Positions 10,413 to 21,443 of a stretch of DNA of 64,000 bases are shown one piece after another; position 1 is the stretch's first letter, and every line of letters starts with the position of its first letter. Source of the DNA: Ypsolopha sequella. Taxonomy: Eukaryota > Arthropoda > Insecta > Lepidoptera > Ypsolophidae. Both the position numbers and the translations under genes were made by a program. The notes under the pieces are model-generated. The model did not search any database. It was not told the DNA's origin and saw only the letters and a program-made list of their open reading frames with translations. The stretch lies in NCBI GenBank assembly GCA_934047225.1, contig CAKOHE010000074.1, forward strand, positions 62,001 through 126,000, given 5' to 3'.

Positions 10413-11089
10413 CGAACTTTTTTCCCTTCTGCCCTGAATCCGACCCTCTCGCACTGCGCGATTTTTCGCTTGGAATGACAGTGACAAAAATAAAATTCGC
10501 ACAGCCTCTTAATGTATTATTTAATTTTACTGTTTTACTTGAGTTCAATAATAGGCGAGAGGCGCCAAACAGAACTCAAATAATATACATATATGTTACC
10601 GGCCAAAACCGATTTTAGAATAAACTAGTTTGGCCTAGGCAAAAGTGGTTTTGGGTTGTCATGAAAAAAACACGAAGTACTACACTACGTAGCGTGACTC
10701 GCCATATATAACCTTCTAACCTAGGGTTGCCATCCGTCCCGATACATCGGAACTGTCACCGTTATTGAGTCCTCTGTCCCGACGTCCCGACAAACAGTAA
10801 AATGTCCCGATATCTGCGCCCAGTGGAATGAAATAAATTCTCTGCTGCCACAAACTGTGGAGTAGTGTGGAGTCGATATACCCCGCGTTCCGAAATAGAA
10901 TTATTTCGCTAAAATCGATTACGAAAGTATGAAGTGAATGGCTTATGATCCATTATAATTCTATTACGGACCGCAGGGTTTGTCGACAGTGTCAGATGAA
11001 CTATAATGGGTATAACTATGACTTGCACAGTTTTATTTGTATTTTTATTTCTATGTTACTGAAAAAAATTACGTACTCCGAAAATTATA

Positions 11090-11540
11090 ATACTCAAACT
11101 CAAACTCAAACGTTTATTGCAATCTAAGTGTATACAGATCTTATAAATGTTTGTTCGTACTTAAGACTTAGATGCCTATTTTATAGGCGTTGCAAATTTG
11201 GAACACAACTTAAAGCTAACAAATTATCTTAGATTAATTAATTATTTAAATATTTACTACATTACTACATTACATGCAACATAAACTACTATAAATTCTA
11301 CTACTATATTCAACATTTGGGTAAAATAAAAAATAAAAACACAATTAAAAGGGGTCATTAATTATTCTATTAAGAAATCCTCAACCGAGTAGTAACATTT
11401 TTTTATTAGATATTTTTTGATATTGTTTGACAAAATGTGTTCTTTTTCTTCCGATTTTAAATTGGCGGGTATTTTATTATAATTTTTTATTGCCATGTAG
11501 TATGGGCTGCAGTTTAGCATTTTAATACGAGACATTGGTA
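11090..11540 (-). mobile_element. LINE 3'-end fragment with (TTTGAG)n tail
   Basis: On the minus strand this piece ends in a short hexanucleotide array (TCAAAC repeats on the plus strand, 11093-11111). Such tails mark the 3' end of many LINEs. No reverse transcriptase remains. Confidence 0.35.
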
Positions 11541-11587
11541 TATATAATACTCGTAATACATTCGCTACAAATACGTAAATGTGTATT

Positions 11588-11812
11588 CTGGGGTATTAAG
11601 ATGAAGTTGCGGAAGCCGGAAACCGGAGACAACCCTCGAATCGCGATAAAAACCATCTGTTCCATAGAAAAGTAATATAGCTACCCAATCAAAATGAATA
11701 AAACACTTGATTTGTTTTTTCAATTTCTCAATTTCTTTTCATGAAAAGTTGTTCGTATGTATGGAGTACTATCGCCAGTTTTAGGCTTCCGCATCTTCAT
11801 CTTAACATCCTG
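11588..11812. mobile_element. Fold-back element (about 225 bp)
   Basis: ATTAAGATGAAG...GCGGAAGCC near 11595 is mirrored by GGCTTCCGCATCTTCATCTT ending near 11805. The right subterminal part (GGAGTACTATCGCCAGTTTT) closely resembles that of the fold-back at 35120-35368, so the two families are related. No protein is encoded. Confidence 0.65.
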
Positions 11813-12255
11813 TATATCTAATAAATATAGCGAATAAGCAAATAAATATTTGTCTTGTCTTGAAATCGCGTATTAATTTACTCCCCATTCCAGAGCGTCC
11901 CGATGAGACCCTAGCAAAATATGGCAACCCTATTTTAACCTAACCTACCGGTTCTCTTCTGCGGTGCAGGACTTTCGGAAAACTAGTTTGGCCTAACTAC
12001 ATCTTCCAAATGTACGTTGCCTAAACTATAGACTCCTACAGAACCTCTGTCCTCCTGGTAGTTCCGTTTTTGAAGCCCCGCTAAAGAGACGTAATTTCTA
12101 AGCTTGTTTATATAGCAAACATTATAATAAATTACTTTCATGTCGTTTTAGGAATGCTTTGAGGCCTCATGTTTTTGGGAGCGTTTTTACTCAACCGCAG
12201 ACGAGAACTTTTCCTGAAATGTAAAACAATTTTTTCTTAAAAATACTGTCTTATA

Positions 12256-12378
12256 CAGGTTGTTTGGGGCATCTCGAAAACTATTGAACTTTGCACTGAA
12301 GTAAATTCAGTCAAAAATGTTTAAAATCATTTCGTATATCATCCCTGAAAAAATTTACATCGATGGGCCAAACACCTT
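12256..12378. mobile_element. Small TA-flanked inverted-repeat element
   Basis: CAGGTTGTTTGGGGC at the left is mirrored by GGGCCAAACACCTTA at the right, with TA on both sides. The 123-bp length and TA flanks fit a Tc1/mariner-derived miniature element. Confidence 0.5.
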
Positions 12379-12521
12379 ATATATAGAATGCGCATTGAGC
12401 AATCTGTGTTTTAATAAATTCTGTATTGGGTTTGTAATCAATGAGTATAGATGAAAAAAGAGTAAGCAGGATCTAAATTTTCGCAATTCGCAGTCATAAA
12501 TTCAATTCAGAAAAGTCATGC

Positions 12522-14527
12522 GTTTATTTATTTATTTATTTATTTAGTTTATTCAGGAAATTAACAGCGATATAATATACTCTAAACAATATTTCAAAAC
12601 TTAAACTAAGGCCAATAACAAATTTCCCCAACTGTAAAAAATAATAATCAAAACTTAACTAATTCGTTAGTCCGAATTTAGACTACTCTTATATTTAAAC
12701 ATTTAAACAAAAATAAAGCGACTTAACCAAGTACCTAACGTAATCCTGTAGTTTAATTTGCTCATTTGTTCGACAAGATGTTTGTGTTGTGTGGAGTTAA
12801 TGTAAGATGAGTATGTATGAGAGAGTATGTGTTTGTGTAAGTGAGGGGAATGTAAAAAGGGGAGGGTGTTTAGCAAAATCATAATTATCATTATAATTAC
12901 GGTTTTTCATTAGGGCAATATATTTCGTTCATTATTTTATTTCGAAATGAAGTTCTGGAGTTTCCATATGGATCAATTTTAAAGAATTTTTTATTGTATT
13001 CGTTAGCTAGACGAATGAGAGGAGATGATTGGGCATAGTTTGTGCGAACATTGGGTACATAATAAAAGAGTCTAGCAGAGTGCCGGGTGCGAAATGATGG
13101 GGCTCTAAGGGGAAAGTTAGATACCATGCTCATGCTGTTAATACGGCCAGTAACAATGTCATATAGTAAGGACATATCAAGCGAAAGCCGGCGATCCTCG
13201 AGCGAAGGAATGCGATGGTGTAGACAAGAATCTTCGTATTTCATTTTTAGTAATCTAGCTTTAAAATTTAGATGTCTTAAAAAAATCTCCTGTATTTTTT
13301 CGATACGCTGTTTATAAGTTATATAATGTGGTGACCATACAGAAGACCCGAACTCCAATAAACTTCGAACATAAGCAAAATACACCACCTTAAGACAAGA
13401 AAGGTCCCTAAATTCACCACATACCCGCATTACGAAACCTAAACTTTTATATGCCCTGCTCACAACTGCATCAATGTGGTGCTCGAATGTTAATTTTGAA
13501 TCAAGGCTCACACCCAGGTCTTTGACCACATCTACTCGCTGTATGGGATTACCGCTAATATTATAAGCATGTATGACAGGATTACGCTTCCTGGAAAAAC
13601 TTATTTGGACACATTTAGCAACGTTAACTTTTATCCGATTTTTACTGTAATAAATACTAAGTCGGTCCAGATCAGCTTGTAGTAATTCGCAATCAGCTTC
13701 ATTATTAATATCCAAGTATATTTTCTTATCATCCGCATACAGCAAGTAGTTGGAGTCGTGAAATACACTATAAATATCATAGATATAAGCACAATAAAAT
13801 AATGGACCCAAGTGAGAGCCCTGAGGAACACCGGAGGGAATATCAACGAAATTTGAGCGATGACCACCGAGCACAACTGCTTGTCTCCTATTTGAAATAT
13901 AAGAAGTCACCCAGCGATGAAGATCGCCTTGTATTCCAAGTTTTTCAAGCTTTCGTAGCAGAATGACGTGGTCCACGCGGTCAAAAGCCTTTTCAAAATC
14001 CGTGTAGACCACGTCAATCTGCCGGCCAGACTCCATTTTCTGAAGGACAAAGGATACCAGCTCAACCAAATTCGTTGTAGTCGATCGTCCCTTAAGGAAA
14101 CCATGTTGTTCAGAAGGTATGCCTTTTGAAATTGTTGGGTATAATCTGTTATACACTATTTTTTCAAATAACTTGGCGAGCACATTTAGTATAGATATAG
14201 GGCGATAGTTAGGCACTTTTGTTTTAGGACCATTCTTGTGAATAGGTACTATATGTGCATCTTTCCATTTACATGGAAATTTACCCTCAGAAAGAGAACG
14301 GTTAAAAAGTATACTTAATGGCACACTGAGAGCACCGCCACATTTCACAATAAAGAAAGCAGGGAGACCATCACTGCCAGCTCCACCATTAGGATCTATT
14401 TTTGAGATTTGTGCTGATATTTCATTCGGAGTGACTTCTATAGAATGTATTATGTCCCCATCATCACAGTATGGAGGAGCAAGTACGTCATCATCATAGT
14501 TTTGAGCAGGCTCAACAAACCATTGTT
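12522..14527 (-). mobile_element. 5'-truncated jockey-like LINE
   Basis: The element reads on the minus strand from about 14527 to a 3' tail of TAAA repeats at 12522-12545. Only the RT part of ORF2 and a 350-bp 3' UTR remain; the endonuclease and ORF1 are missing. This is the usual result of incomplete reverse transcription. No target duplication was found. Confidence 0.8.
12897..14348 (-). CDS. Reverse transcriptase of jockey-like LINE, N-terminally truncated ORF2
   Basis: The listed frame gives 483 residues. It is open further upstream to a TAA near 14526, which adds in-frame sequence such as DPNGGAGSDGLPAFF, so the start shown is arbitrary. RT motifs are in order: VPIHKNGPKTKVPNYRPIS (about 34-52), the catalytic block DFEKAFD at 117-123, GVPQGSHLGP at 173-182, and the active-site YADD at 204-207. 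The block usually reading YIND is YIYD here. The thumb and C-terminal part follow to a stop at 12897. The endonuclease domain is absent. The RT frame has no internal stop, so the copy is not very old, but it cannot be autonomous. Confidence 0.9.
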   Translation of the reverse strand: MKCGGALSVPLSILFNRSLSEGKFPCKWKDAHIVPIHKNGPKTKVPNYRPISILNVLAKLFEKIVYNRLYPTISKGIPSEQHGFLKGRSTTTNLVELVSFVLQKMESGRQIDVVYTDFEKAFDRVDHVILLRKLEKLGIQGDLHRWVTSYISNRRQAVVLGGHRSNFVDIPSGVPQGSHLGPLFYCAYIYDIYSVFHDSNYLLYADDKKIYLDINNEADCELLQADLDRLSIYYSKNRIKVNVAKCVQISFSRKRNPVIHAYNISGNPIQRVDVVKDLGVSLDSKLTFEHHIDAVVSRAYKSLGFVMRVCGEFRDLSCLKVVYFAYVRSLLEFGSSVWSPHYITYKQRIEKIQEIFLRHLNFKARLLKMKYEDSCLHHRIPSLEDRRLSLDMSLLYDIVTGRINSMSMVSNFPLRAPSFRTRHSARLFYYVPNVRTNYAQSSPLIRLANEYNKKFFKIDPYGNSRTSFRNKIMNEIYCPNEKP

Positions 14528-16245
14528 ACCTGTCCATCACAATTAGGCCAATGGCAAAGACTTTATTACATTTGGATAGAGGTGATTTTGGCTTGTTGGC
14601 TTATAGTATGTTCGAGAACGGTATGTGAGTAATTGGATTTTTTCTCGAGGGTATTCAGGTATACACAGAGCGAATTTATTTTGGGGCAAAGTTTTTTCGT
14701 TTTAATATCTGTATCAGTTACGTTTATACTACAGGCCACAAACTTTGTCACAGTTTATAAATTCATTTTAGGCAGCTTTTCTTTTAATGCATAGCTTTAA
14801 AAATCGTTTACTTAACAACAAAGGCTGGGTCCAGTAATGGTCCAATCACAAAACATTATAATATGGAAAAGAAGAGCCAAAGAAAGCCGCGACTGCGACG
14901 AGACGCCAGCAGGCGTAGCATGGTCACGTGTGACTTCGTTTATCACGCTTTTTAACTCACAATCTGTCAAAATTCGCGATATAACTCCCTCCCCAGTCGT
15001 TTGTCGCGTCAAGCGAGCATGACGAATACGCTGTTTATGTGAGATGCGCGTGCGCGGCTTCATTCTAGAGTCTAGAATCTAGACAATAGGGTTCGTTCGT
15101 GCACTACAAACATGCGCGCGGCTTTTTATCGCGAAATTTGACATTTCCTTGCCACATATTTGTCAACATCTCCCGAGGCCGTGACACAGATATTTTTAAT
15201 TCACTTATTTTGAGGATATTAATATTCTCGCACCTTATTGAATAATAGACAGGATGATAATTTTTTAGTTCTTTCAAATAAAATTTAATAATAATGACAA
15301 ATGGTCCAGCGTTAGTTTCTTCAATATGTGTGGTGAACTAAAAACGCTTTTTCGCAACTGGCTAGACAAAGAATATATGATATAGAATTCCGAATTATTT
15401 TTTCTGTGCTGCTGGTCAATTGGCTTCGTAAGAGGCTGAAATCGTAGCACAACCTGCTTGTTTGTTGGGATTCAATGGTAACTGCAAGGTTCTTACCACC
15501 GTTTTGGTTTCAATAAAGCTGATACTGCTCCAATAGATGTACTTACAGACACAGCATGCAGTGAGAGATACTTCAGTTCAACAACCCATCTTACTCTAAA
15601 TATTACTTTCCACCCCTCTGAATAGCTTCGTTAACATCTTTGTACAATTTTTCCTGGAAAATATAGGGAAGGAAGTAATTATTTTGCAAGAAAACATATT
15701 TCACCTTTTGAGATTGGTACGCCAAGAAAACTCGTAATTTTCGTGTAATGGAAGCTTCATTTTGACTAGCTTTTGCCCTTGGCTCCGCTCGCACTGATTT
15801 CGTTTGCATTTTCCCGGGAATAAATATATAAAAATATAAAATATAAACTACGGCTTATAAAATATCTCTATGCAAATAATCACGTCGATCCTTTGCTCCG
15901 TTGCTGCGTGAAAAAAGGACTAATAAAATGGACGTAATAAAAATTAAACATGGATCTCTAATAAGCAATATCACCATCGATATTCTTATTCTACAAATTA
16001 TAACGAAGACCACTCTCTTTTCACCAACGATTTTCACGTCAAATCCCGATATCCTTCTCCCAATTGGGGCTGAGCCTTATCGCCACGGAACACATTTACC
16101 AGGAGAAGAATGAAAACTCAGTAGAAAAAAAAAGCGACAATATTTCTTTACCGGTAGCGCCATCTAGGGAATGCCCATCATAAACCTTCACACTGAATGA
16201 GCGGGAATTTTAAATATTGCTTGTTTGAACAGGGATAATTACTTA
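14528..16245. other. Intergenic stretch; CpG-rich patch at 14880-15075
   Basis: No exon or repeat that I can support. The 14880-15075 part is distinctly richer in CpG (GCGACTGCGACGAGACG and similar) and could be a promoter. Nothing nearby on either strand looks like its gene. Confidence 0.35.
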
Positions 16246-16246
16246 G

Positions 16247-16345
16247 TTTATTATATTTTATGATCGTTCGGAACTTTTATTAAAGGTAAAATTTCATATC
16301 CTTTAACAAAGATCATTTTTAAAAGCGATCATAAAATATAATAAA
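16247..16345. repeat. Perfect 20-bp inverted repeat around a 59-bp loop
   Basis: TTTATTATATTTTATGATCG at 16247-16266 is exactly mirrored at 16326-16345. It is probably a miniature transposon or a regulatory palindrome. No TA or TTAA duplication is clear. Confidence 0.7.
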
Positions 16346-16734
16346 GCGAGTTTCTTAGAAACTTATATTAAAAAGCTTTATTTTACACTCAATGTTTATT
16401 GTTAAGTTAAAATTTACAGTTTTTAAAAATTACATGTTTCAATTGTGTAAAGACAGGTTGTTGTGACAAATACCGTGGTAAACTGGTGACATTAATCATG
16501 GATTAAACATATTTTTGGTTTAGCAGCCAAACGCTCAGGCTGATACAATTTTAAATAGAATCACAGAAGCATGCCAGTAAGATCAATTTGAAACAAATTC
16601 CAAGGAAGAAAAGTATTTCCAAAAATTACTGCAACCTCTATTTTACACGTAAAGCGCTCTAAAGAACTGAGCTTCAAAATTAGTTCATATTCAAAAAATA
16701 GTTTGCAAAGTAAATGGAAATCCAATCAACCGCC

Positions 16735-17321
16735 CGAACCAACTGAGCCCCCAGCACGAATCCAGGCGGCCGACCAAATCCCATCCTATGTACTACATAC
16801 TAATAGGTTACATATATAAATACATGCCTACCTCCGCCCATTCGATTAGTCTTGCTAAGAAGAAGGGCATGAAACTTAGCAAGATATGTCTTATTTTAAC
16901 ATAAAATTTATACTATACAAATTACTTATCTCTACTTTAACTAAGGGATAAGAAAATACAAGACAGCAGGAATTCAGGTTAATGAAAAAAAGAAAAACAT
17001 ATCCTATATTTTTGTCTACCTGTCTCATATAGTCTATTTCCTTTTACAGTCTGCAATTAATTAATTTTAACTCCTTAAAGGAATCATAAATTAGGAAATT
17101 ATACTAGGTGCTTAATTACCTTCGTCATAGTCATCCAAATAGTCATTTATTTTATAATATGCCTTTTTCAGTAGGCCCTGCTTGATATACAGTTTAAACT
17201 TATTCGATGACAAAGTAAGGACCTTCTTCGGAAGTTTATTGTAAAATCTTATACCATGTCCTATGAAAGAGGTACTCAACTTGGCAAGTCTGATTTTTGG
17301 AAAAGCCAGTTTATGTTTATT
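16735..17321 (-). mobile_element. CR1-like LINE, 3' fragment (older copy)
   Basis: The minus strand matches the end of ORF2 and the 3' UTR of the LINE at 36847-41672. It starts at the codons for KLAFPKIRLAK... and passes through the GGTCGGCCGCCTGGATTC landmark. It has an internal deletion near 16740 relative to the other copies, and several substitutions. It is 5'-truncated immediately next to the 3' tail of the following copy. Confidence 0.8.
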
Positions 17322-18317
17322 TCAAATTCAAATTCAAATTGTTTATTTTGCAAAGTAGGTTTATAAAATACACGTTTCACAAGTCAAAATTTAATCTTAT
17401 ACAAAAAAAATGTAATAAAATAATAAATGTACATGAACTAGATTAAAGGTTTATTTAATTTATGTAGCAATATATATACGATTAAAATTATAGGTAAAAT
17501 ATATATTAAACAAGGTGAAATCCGATAAACCACCCGAACCCATACCGGAGACCCGGCCAGGGACCAGGAACAAGGTTCAATGATCACCAACCGAGCCCCC
17601 AGCACGAATCCAGGCGGCCGACCAAATCCCATCCTATATACTACCAACTAATAGGTTACATACATAAATACATGCCTACCTCCGCCGATTCGATTAGTCT
17701 TGCTAAGAAGAACGGGCAAGAAACTTAGCAATATCATGTCTTTTTTTTAACATAAAACTTATATACAACAAATGATTTATATCTACTTTAACCAAGGGAT
17801 TAGAAAATACAAGACAGCAGGAATTCAGGTTAGTGAAAAAAAAAAAGAAAAACATATATATCTTTGTCTACATGTCTCATATAGTCTATTTCCTTTTACA
17901 GTCTGTAATTAATTAATGTTACTCGTAACTCTTTAGAGGAATCACAAGTTAGGTAATTATACTAATTAATTAAATTATAACCTACCATCATGACAAATAT
18001 CATTATCACTGTAACACCATGCTTCACCATCATCCAAATATTCATTTATTTTATAATATGCCTTTTTCAGTAGGCCCTGCTTAATATACTGTTTAAACTT
18101 ATTCTCTGACAAACTTAGGACCTCTTTTGGAAGTTTATTGTAAAATCTTATACCATGTCCTACGAAAGAGGTACTCACTTTGGCGAGTCTGATTTTTGGA
18201 AAATCCAGTTTATGCTTATTTCTGGTTTCCTTAAAATGTTGCTCACCAAGCCTTGGGAAAGACTAAACATTTTTTCTGACATATCTAAGGACTTGGTAAA
18301 TATATTCACAAGGAACC
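17322..18317 (-). mobile_element. CR1-like LINE, 3' fragment with intact ORF2 terminus
   Basis: The minus strand from about 18317 covers the last ORF2 codons, the full 3' UTR, and a TTTGAA-repeat tail at 17325-17346. At 17975-18178 the C-terminus reads on past FYNKLPKEVLSLSENKF to a later stop. It thereby shows what the C-terminus truncated in the 36.8-41.7 kb copy should look like. Truncated at the 5' side at GGTTCCTTGTGAATATATT. Confidence 0.85.
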
Positions 18318-18365
18318 ATCATCATCACCATCATCTACACATTTATTAAAAATTAATGCCAAATA

Positions 18366-18409
18366 AGGATTGAAGGGGCCTCCAGGGCCCTTAAATTTAT
18401 TCCACCCTG
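18366..18409. repeat. End fragment of the 1-kb fold-back family
   Basis: The words TCCAGGGCCCTTAAAT and TTCCACCCTG match the termini of the elements at 26353-27350 and 29353-30394. Only about 44 bp of one end is present. Confidence 0.7.
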
Positions 18410-20639
18410 TATATGTATATATAATATAAAACGAGCCGAGAGGATATATTTATGTCTATTCACTTTAAAGAGGTACGGAGGTACCTACACGGACTGTCAA
18501 ATTTTGTAATTTTAGTAATGCACTCTAAAAAATATTAATGGTGTTCAAAGCAATGGCATTCGCTATAAATCATATAACCACATCAAACGTGTTTTAATAT
18601 GTTCATTTTCCTTTTTAATGCCGATGCTGATGCTTGCTCGGCAAACTTTCTATTTTGCAAGCAGCAAAACCTTTTGATGCATATAAAAAACACACTGTTT
18701 ATAATAAAATCTATGTTTTTGTCACAATGCTCGTTACATAATCTTAGAAATCCAAAAATTTCATTCGCTTTTAAATAGTTGGCGATAGCTTGCCTTAAAA
18801 ACAAAGTATGCGCATTAGTCTTTAGAAATTCATTTATAAATGATGCGCAGTATTCTACACAATGTATGAACTGCATTGTGGAGTAATTCAAGCTTTTTTT
18901 TAAAGTCTCTATATTCCTTAAACTCTGTAAATAAGTGAACATCATCGACCTCTTCGGTGACAAGCAATAATCTACATACACGTTTTACAGTTGGTGTTAT
19001 GTGTTTTGTTAATGAATCCACACACGTATGCGCAAGCTTGAATTTCTCCACTGTCGTGTGCTGTGCTGTTTTCAAATGTATCTTCAATGATGTTATTAAA
19101 GTCCACAAAAAGTCTGTCATCAGGAAGAGCATTTTGTGTTGTATTATTTGGTGATAATAAAGTTTTCAGATTATGCAAAACTTGATTTTCATCATTTTCG
19201 CAATTGCGACCAACACCGATGTGTGCCAAATTGCTCAAAATTGCTGTCTTAAGCCCACCCACGAATTGAGTTGCAGTAGGGTTTGTGTTAGATCCACAAT
19301 TACCTCTAATGCAACCAAAAGTATTTTCTAAAGGATCCTGTTGTAACCTTCGGGTGCAGAGACTTTTAACACTCGAATACTTTTTCCTTAAATTATTCCA
19401 CAATCTCTCTATGGCATTGAGAGTGTGTATCCATCCATCTTGTGATGGAGGTCTACGCTTGCAGCCAATGAATTCCAAGTTTTTGAAAAACTTTTTCATT
19501 TCTGTGAAGTATTCTAAGTGTAGACTCCTATTGCTCAGATTGGTGGAAAATGGCTTGCCTCTCTTCAAATCTGGTGTATCAGCATTAACCGCGTCAAAAA
19601 GCTTGTCCATCTTTGACACTACAGTTGCAGTGATAGTTGCTTCGGTTGGTAGTTCTCCTGAAAATATAATAATGTACGTGTGTAACGTATGTATTTATGC
19701 ATCTTCAATAAATCATTGTTAAGTATATAGTCCCTTTCAATAGAATCCGGCAATAATGTAAACATTGTCTATGAAAACTATGCTACGTAAAAAAAGTTCT
19801 AGTTGCTATTTCTAGACATTTACTCGTAATTGAGTAGGTTTTAAATAATTATTCTAGTGCAGAATCTTAAGGGCGCACCGAGCGTTGGCTTTGTCTCTGT
19901 ATTTTTCTTTACGTGTAAAGAAAGAATGAAGAAAATAAACAAACTTTTGCACTTTTTCAATGATTTTTCTTGTTATTTTCATCATATTGTTATTAAATAA
20001 AAAACTAAAGTGTATAAACGCCCCAGCCATTTATGAACTTTATTTTAGTAAATGAATCATATTATCAAATTACCCATTTATATAAAAAAGTAGGGAAATA
20101 GACGACAATAATAAATAATAACTAAATAAGAGATGTTATTCCTAAGATTTATCTTCTCCAGGTTATTGAAGCAGATATGGACTGGACTGTACTGGACGTA
20201 CCAGAGGGCGATGGGGTCGTCACATCTTATTATTATTATTGGATATTAATAACAGGCTGTAATAATAATAGATTATTATAACGAATTGCATTATCTGTTA
20301 TTTTTTTTGTGACAGTGATGAGAAAAGTGAAAATTCGAAATAAATATTTAGTTTATATACCTTTTGAAATTTTGGCAAACATGCCAGCAGCAACTGTGTG
20401 GCTCATAACCTGAGCTGCAAGGTTTACTTTCATCTTCTGCTTGCTGTTAGGATTAAGATGCTCTTTTCTCAAAGCCGGTGCAAACACAAAGTTTGGATTT
20501 TTGTTATCCACTTCGTAAAAGTCATTGATATGACTCCATTTTGCGATTCCTGGAAAGTAAATAGTGTTTATAAATATTGTTTATATACATATTTGTAATC
20601 AGCATCCATGTACAAAGCGATTACCTCAATTTTGAGAGG

Positions 20640-20870
20640 TATGCTGTCATTTTCTGAGGAGTTCCACTGCCTATCTCTGAAGACCTTCATCAGATCATGA
20701 CCAAACTTAAAATGGGACCTACCTGGAAGTACACTCTTCCAAACAAAAAAAGAATTATTGAAATCGTTTCAGAAATGACGGAGTTATGGAGTAACAAAGC
20801 AAAAAAAAAACAGTCGTATCGAGAACCTTCTTCTTTTTTGAAGTCGGTTAAAAAATGTCCTATAAAATAA
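20640..20870. repeat. Dispersed repeat in the gap between P-like exons
   Basis: The stretch containing TTTTTGAAGTCGGTTAAAAA and ACGGAGTTATGGAGTAAC resembles a repeat I know from lepidopteran DNA. It lies where the central exons of the P-like gene should be, so its insertion or a linked deletion may have removed them. Confidence 0.4.
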
Positions 20871-21290
20871 TATAATGTAAGTATTAAACTTATACATACC
20901 TTTGGCGCTATTTGTTTCAAATCATCCAAAGCTCTTGATGGACCAGGAGTTGGGTCCACTACTGCCACTGCGCTGTCCTCGCTTAAAAAGCCCTGAAAGT
21001 AAGGGGAGTTATCAAAACATCTTGTCTTTATAATATTAGTTATAACATTAGTGACCTAGTAACTTTAGAGCTTTTAGTCTGAAAACATCCAAAGCTCTTG
21101 ATGGACCGGATATAGGATCCATAGTTGTCAAATGGTCATCTGGTCTTTTCATTGCATAGGGATGATCATTTTTCAATACACTCAAAACCGCTGCTGCTGC
21201 ATTGTCTTTGTCAGGAACGTCCTGAAAACATATTTTTTTTCATTTGGGAGTTCCTTAGATTACAAAGTTAAGTCCTGAAAGTTAATGTCA

Positions 21291-21443
21291 GGTTGCGTTC
21301 CTAAAAGCCTGGATAAATATAAAATTTAACTGTCAACCATTCCACAACCACCAGAGTGAAAACATACCTAGTAAGAAAAAAAATGTAAAATTCACTTTGA
21401 AAGTTTAAATTTTACTTTTATCCAGGCGTTTAGGAATGCTACC
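21291..21443. mobile_element. Miniature inverted-repeat element, copy 1 (intron of P-like gene)
   Basis: GGTTGCGTTCCTAAAAGCC at the left is mirrored by GGCGTTTAGGAATGCTACC at the right. A second copy with the same ends is at 22382-22549. The 3-bp flanks are T/A-rich, as in PIF/Harbinger elements, but they do not match exactly. Inserted between exons 2 and 3 of the broken P-like gene. Confidence 0.75.

Larger units (their letters stand above)
5697..10417 (-). mobile_element. Complete mag-like Ty3/gypsy LTR retrotransposon
   Basis: Two identical-looking 92-bp LTRs (5702-5793 and 10321-10412) bound the element, each TG...CA on the coding strand. The 5-bp target duplication CGAAC sits at 5697-5701 and 10413-10417. 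The coding strand is minus, so the 5' LTR is at 10321-10412. It is followed by a primer-binding site and one gag-pol frame. A short purine run (AAAGAAGGGAGA) abuts the 3' LTR at 5794-5805. Unusually short LTRs and a single gag-pol without env match the mag lineage first known from Bombyx mori. Complete ends, target duplication and open frame suggest a recent and perhaps still competent insertion. Confidence 0.93.
5384..10512 (-). repeat. TTAA-bounded repeat copy B, split by the gypsy element
   Basis: Read on the minus strand, 10512-10413 followed by 5701-5384 reconstitutes a copy of the repeat at 208-629 and 36438-36846. It is about 413 bp without the insert. Both outer ends carry TTAA (10509-10512 and 5384-5387). 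Undisrupted copies read straight across the insertion point (near 310 and 36535), giving a natural empty-site control for the retrotransposon. Outside the 10512 end about 35 bp resemble the flank of copy C, so the TTAA boundary on that side is less certain. Confidence 0.7.
10723..11931. mobile_element. Composite element with AGGGTTGCCAT terminal inverted repeats
   Basis: AGGGTTGCCAT at 10723 is mirrored by ATGGCAACCCT ending at 11931. Subterminal CGTCCCGAT words also recur at both ends. The interior is a mixture: a LINE-like 3' end at about 11090-11540 and a fold-back at 11588-11812. The outer element was therefore probably short and was enlarged by later insertions. Superfamily is undetermined, and no target duplication was resolved. 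Confidence 0.5.
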
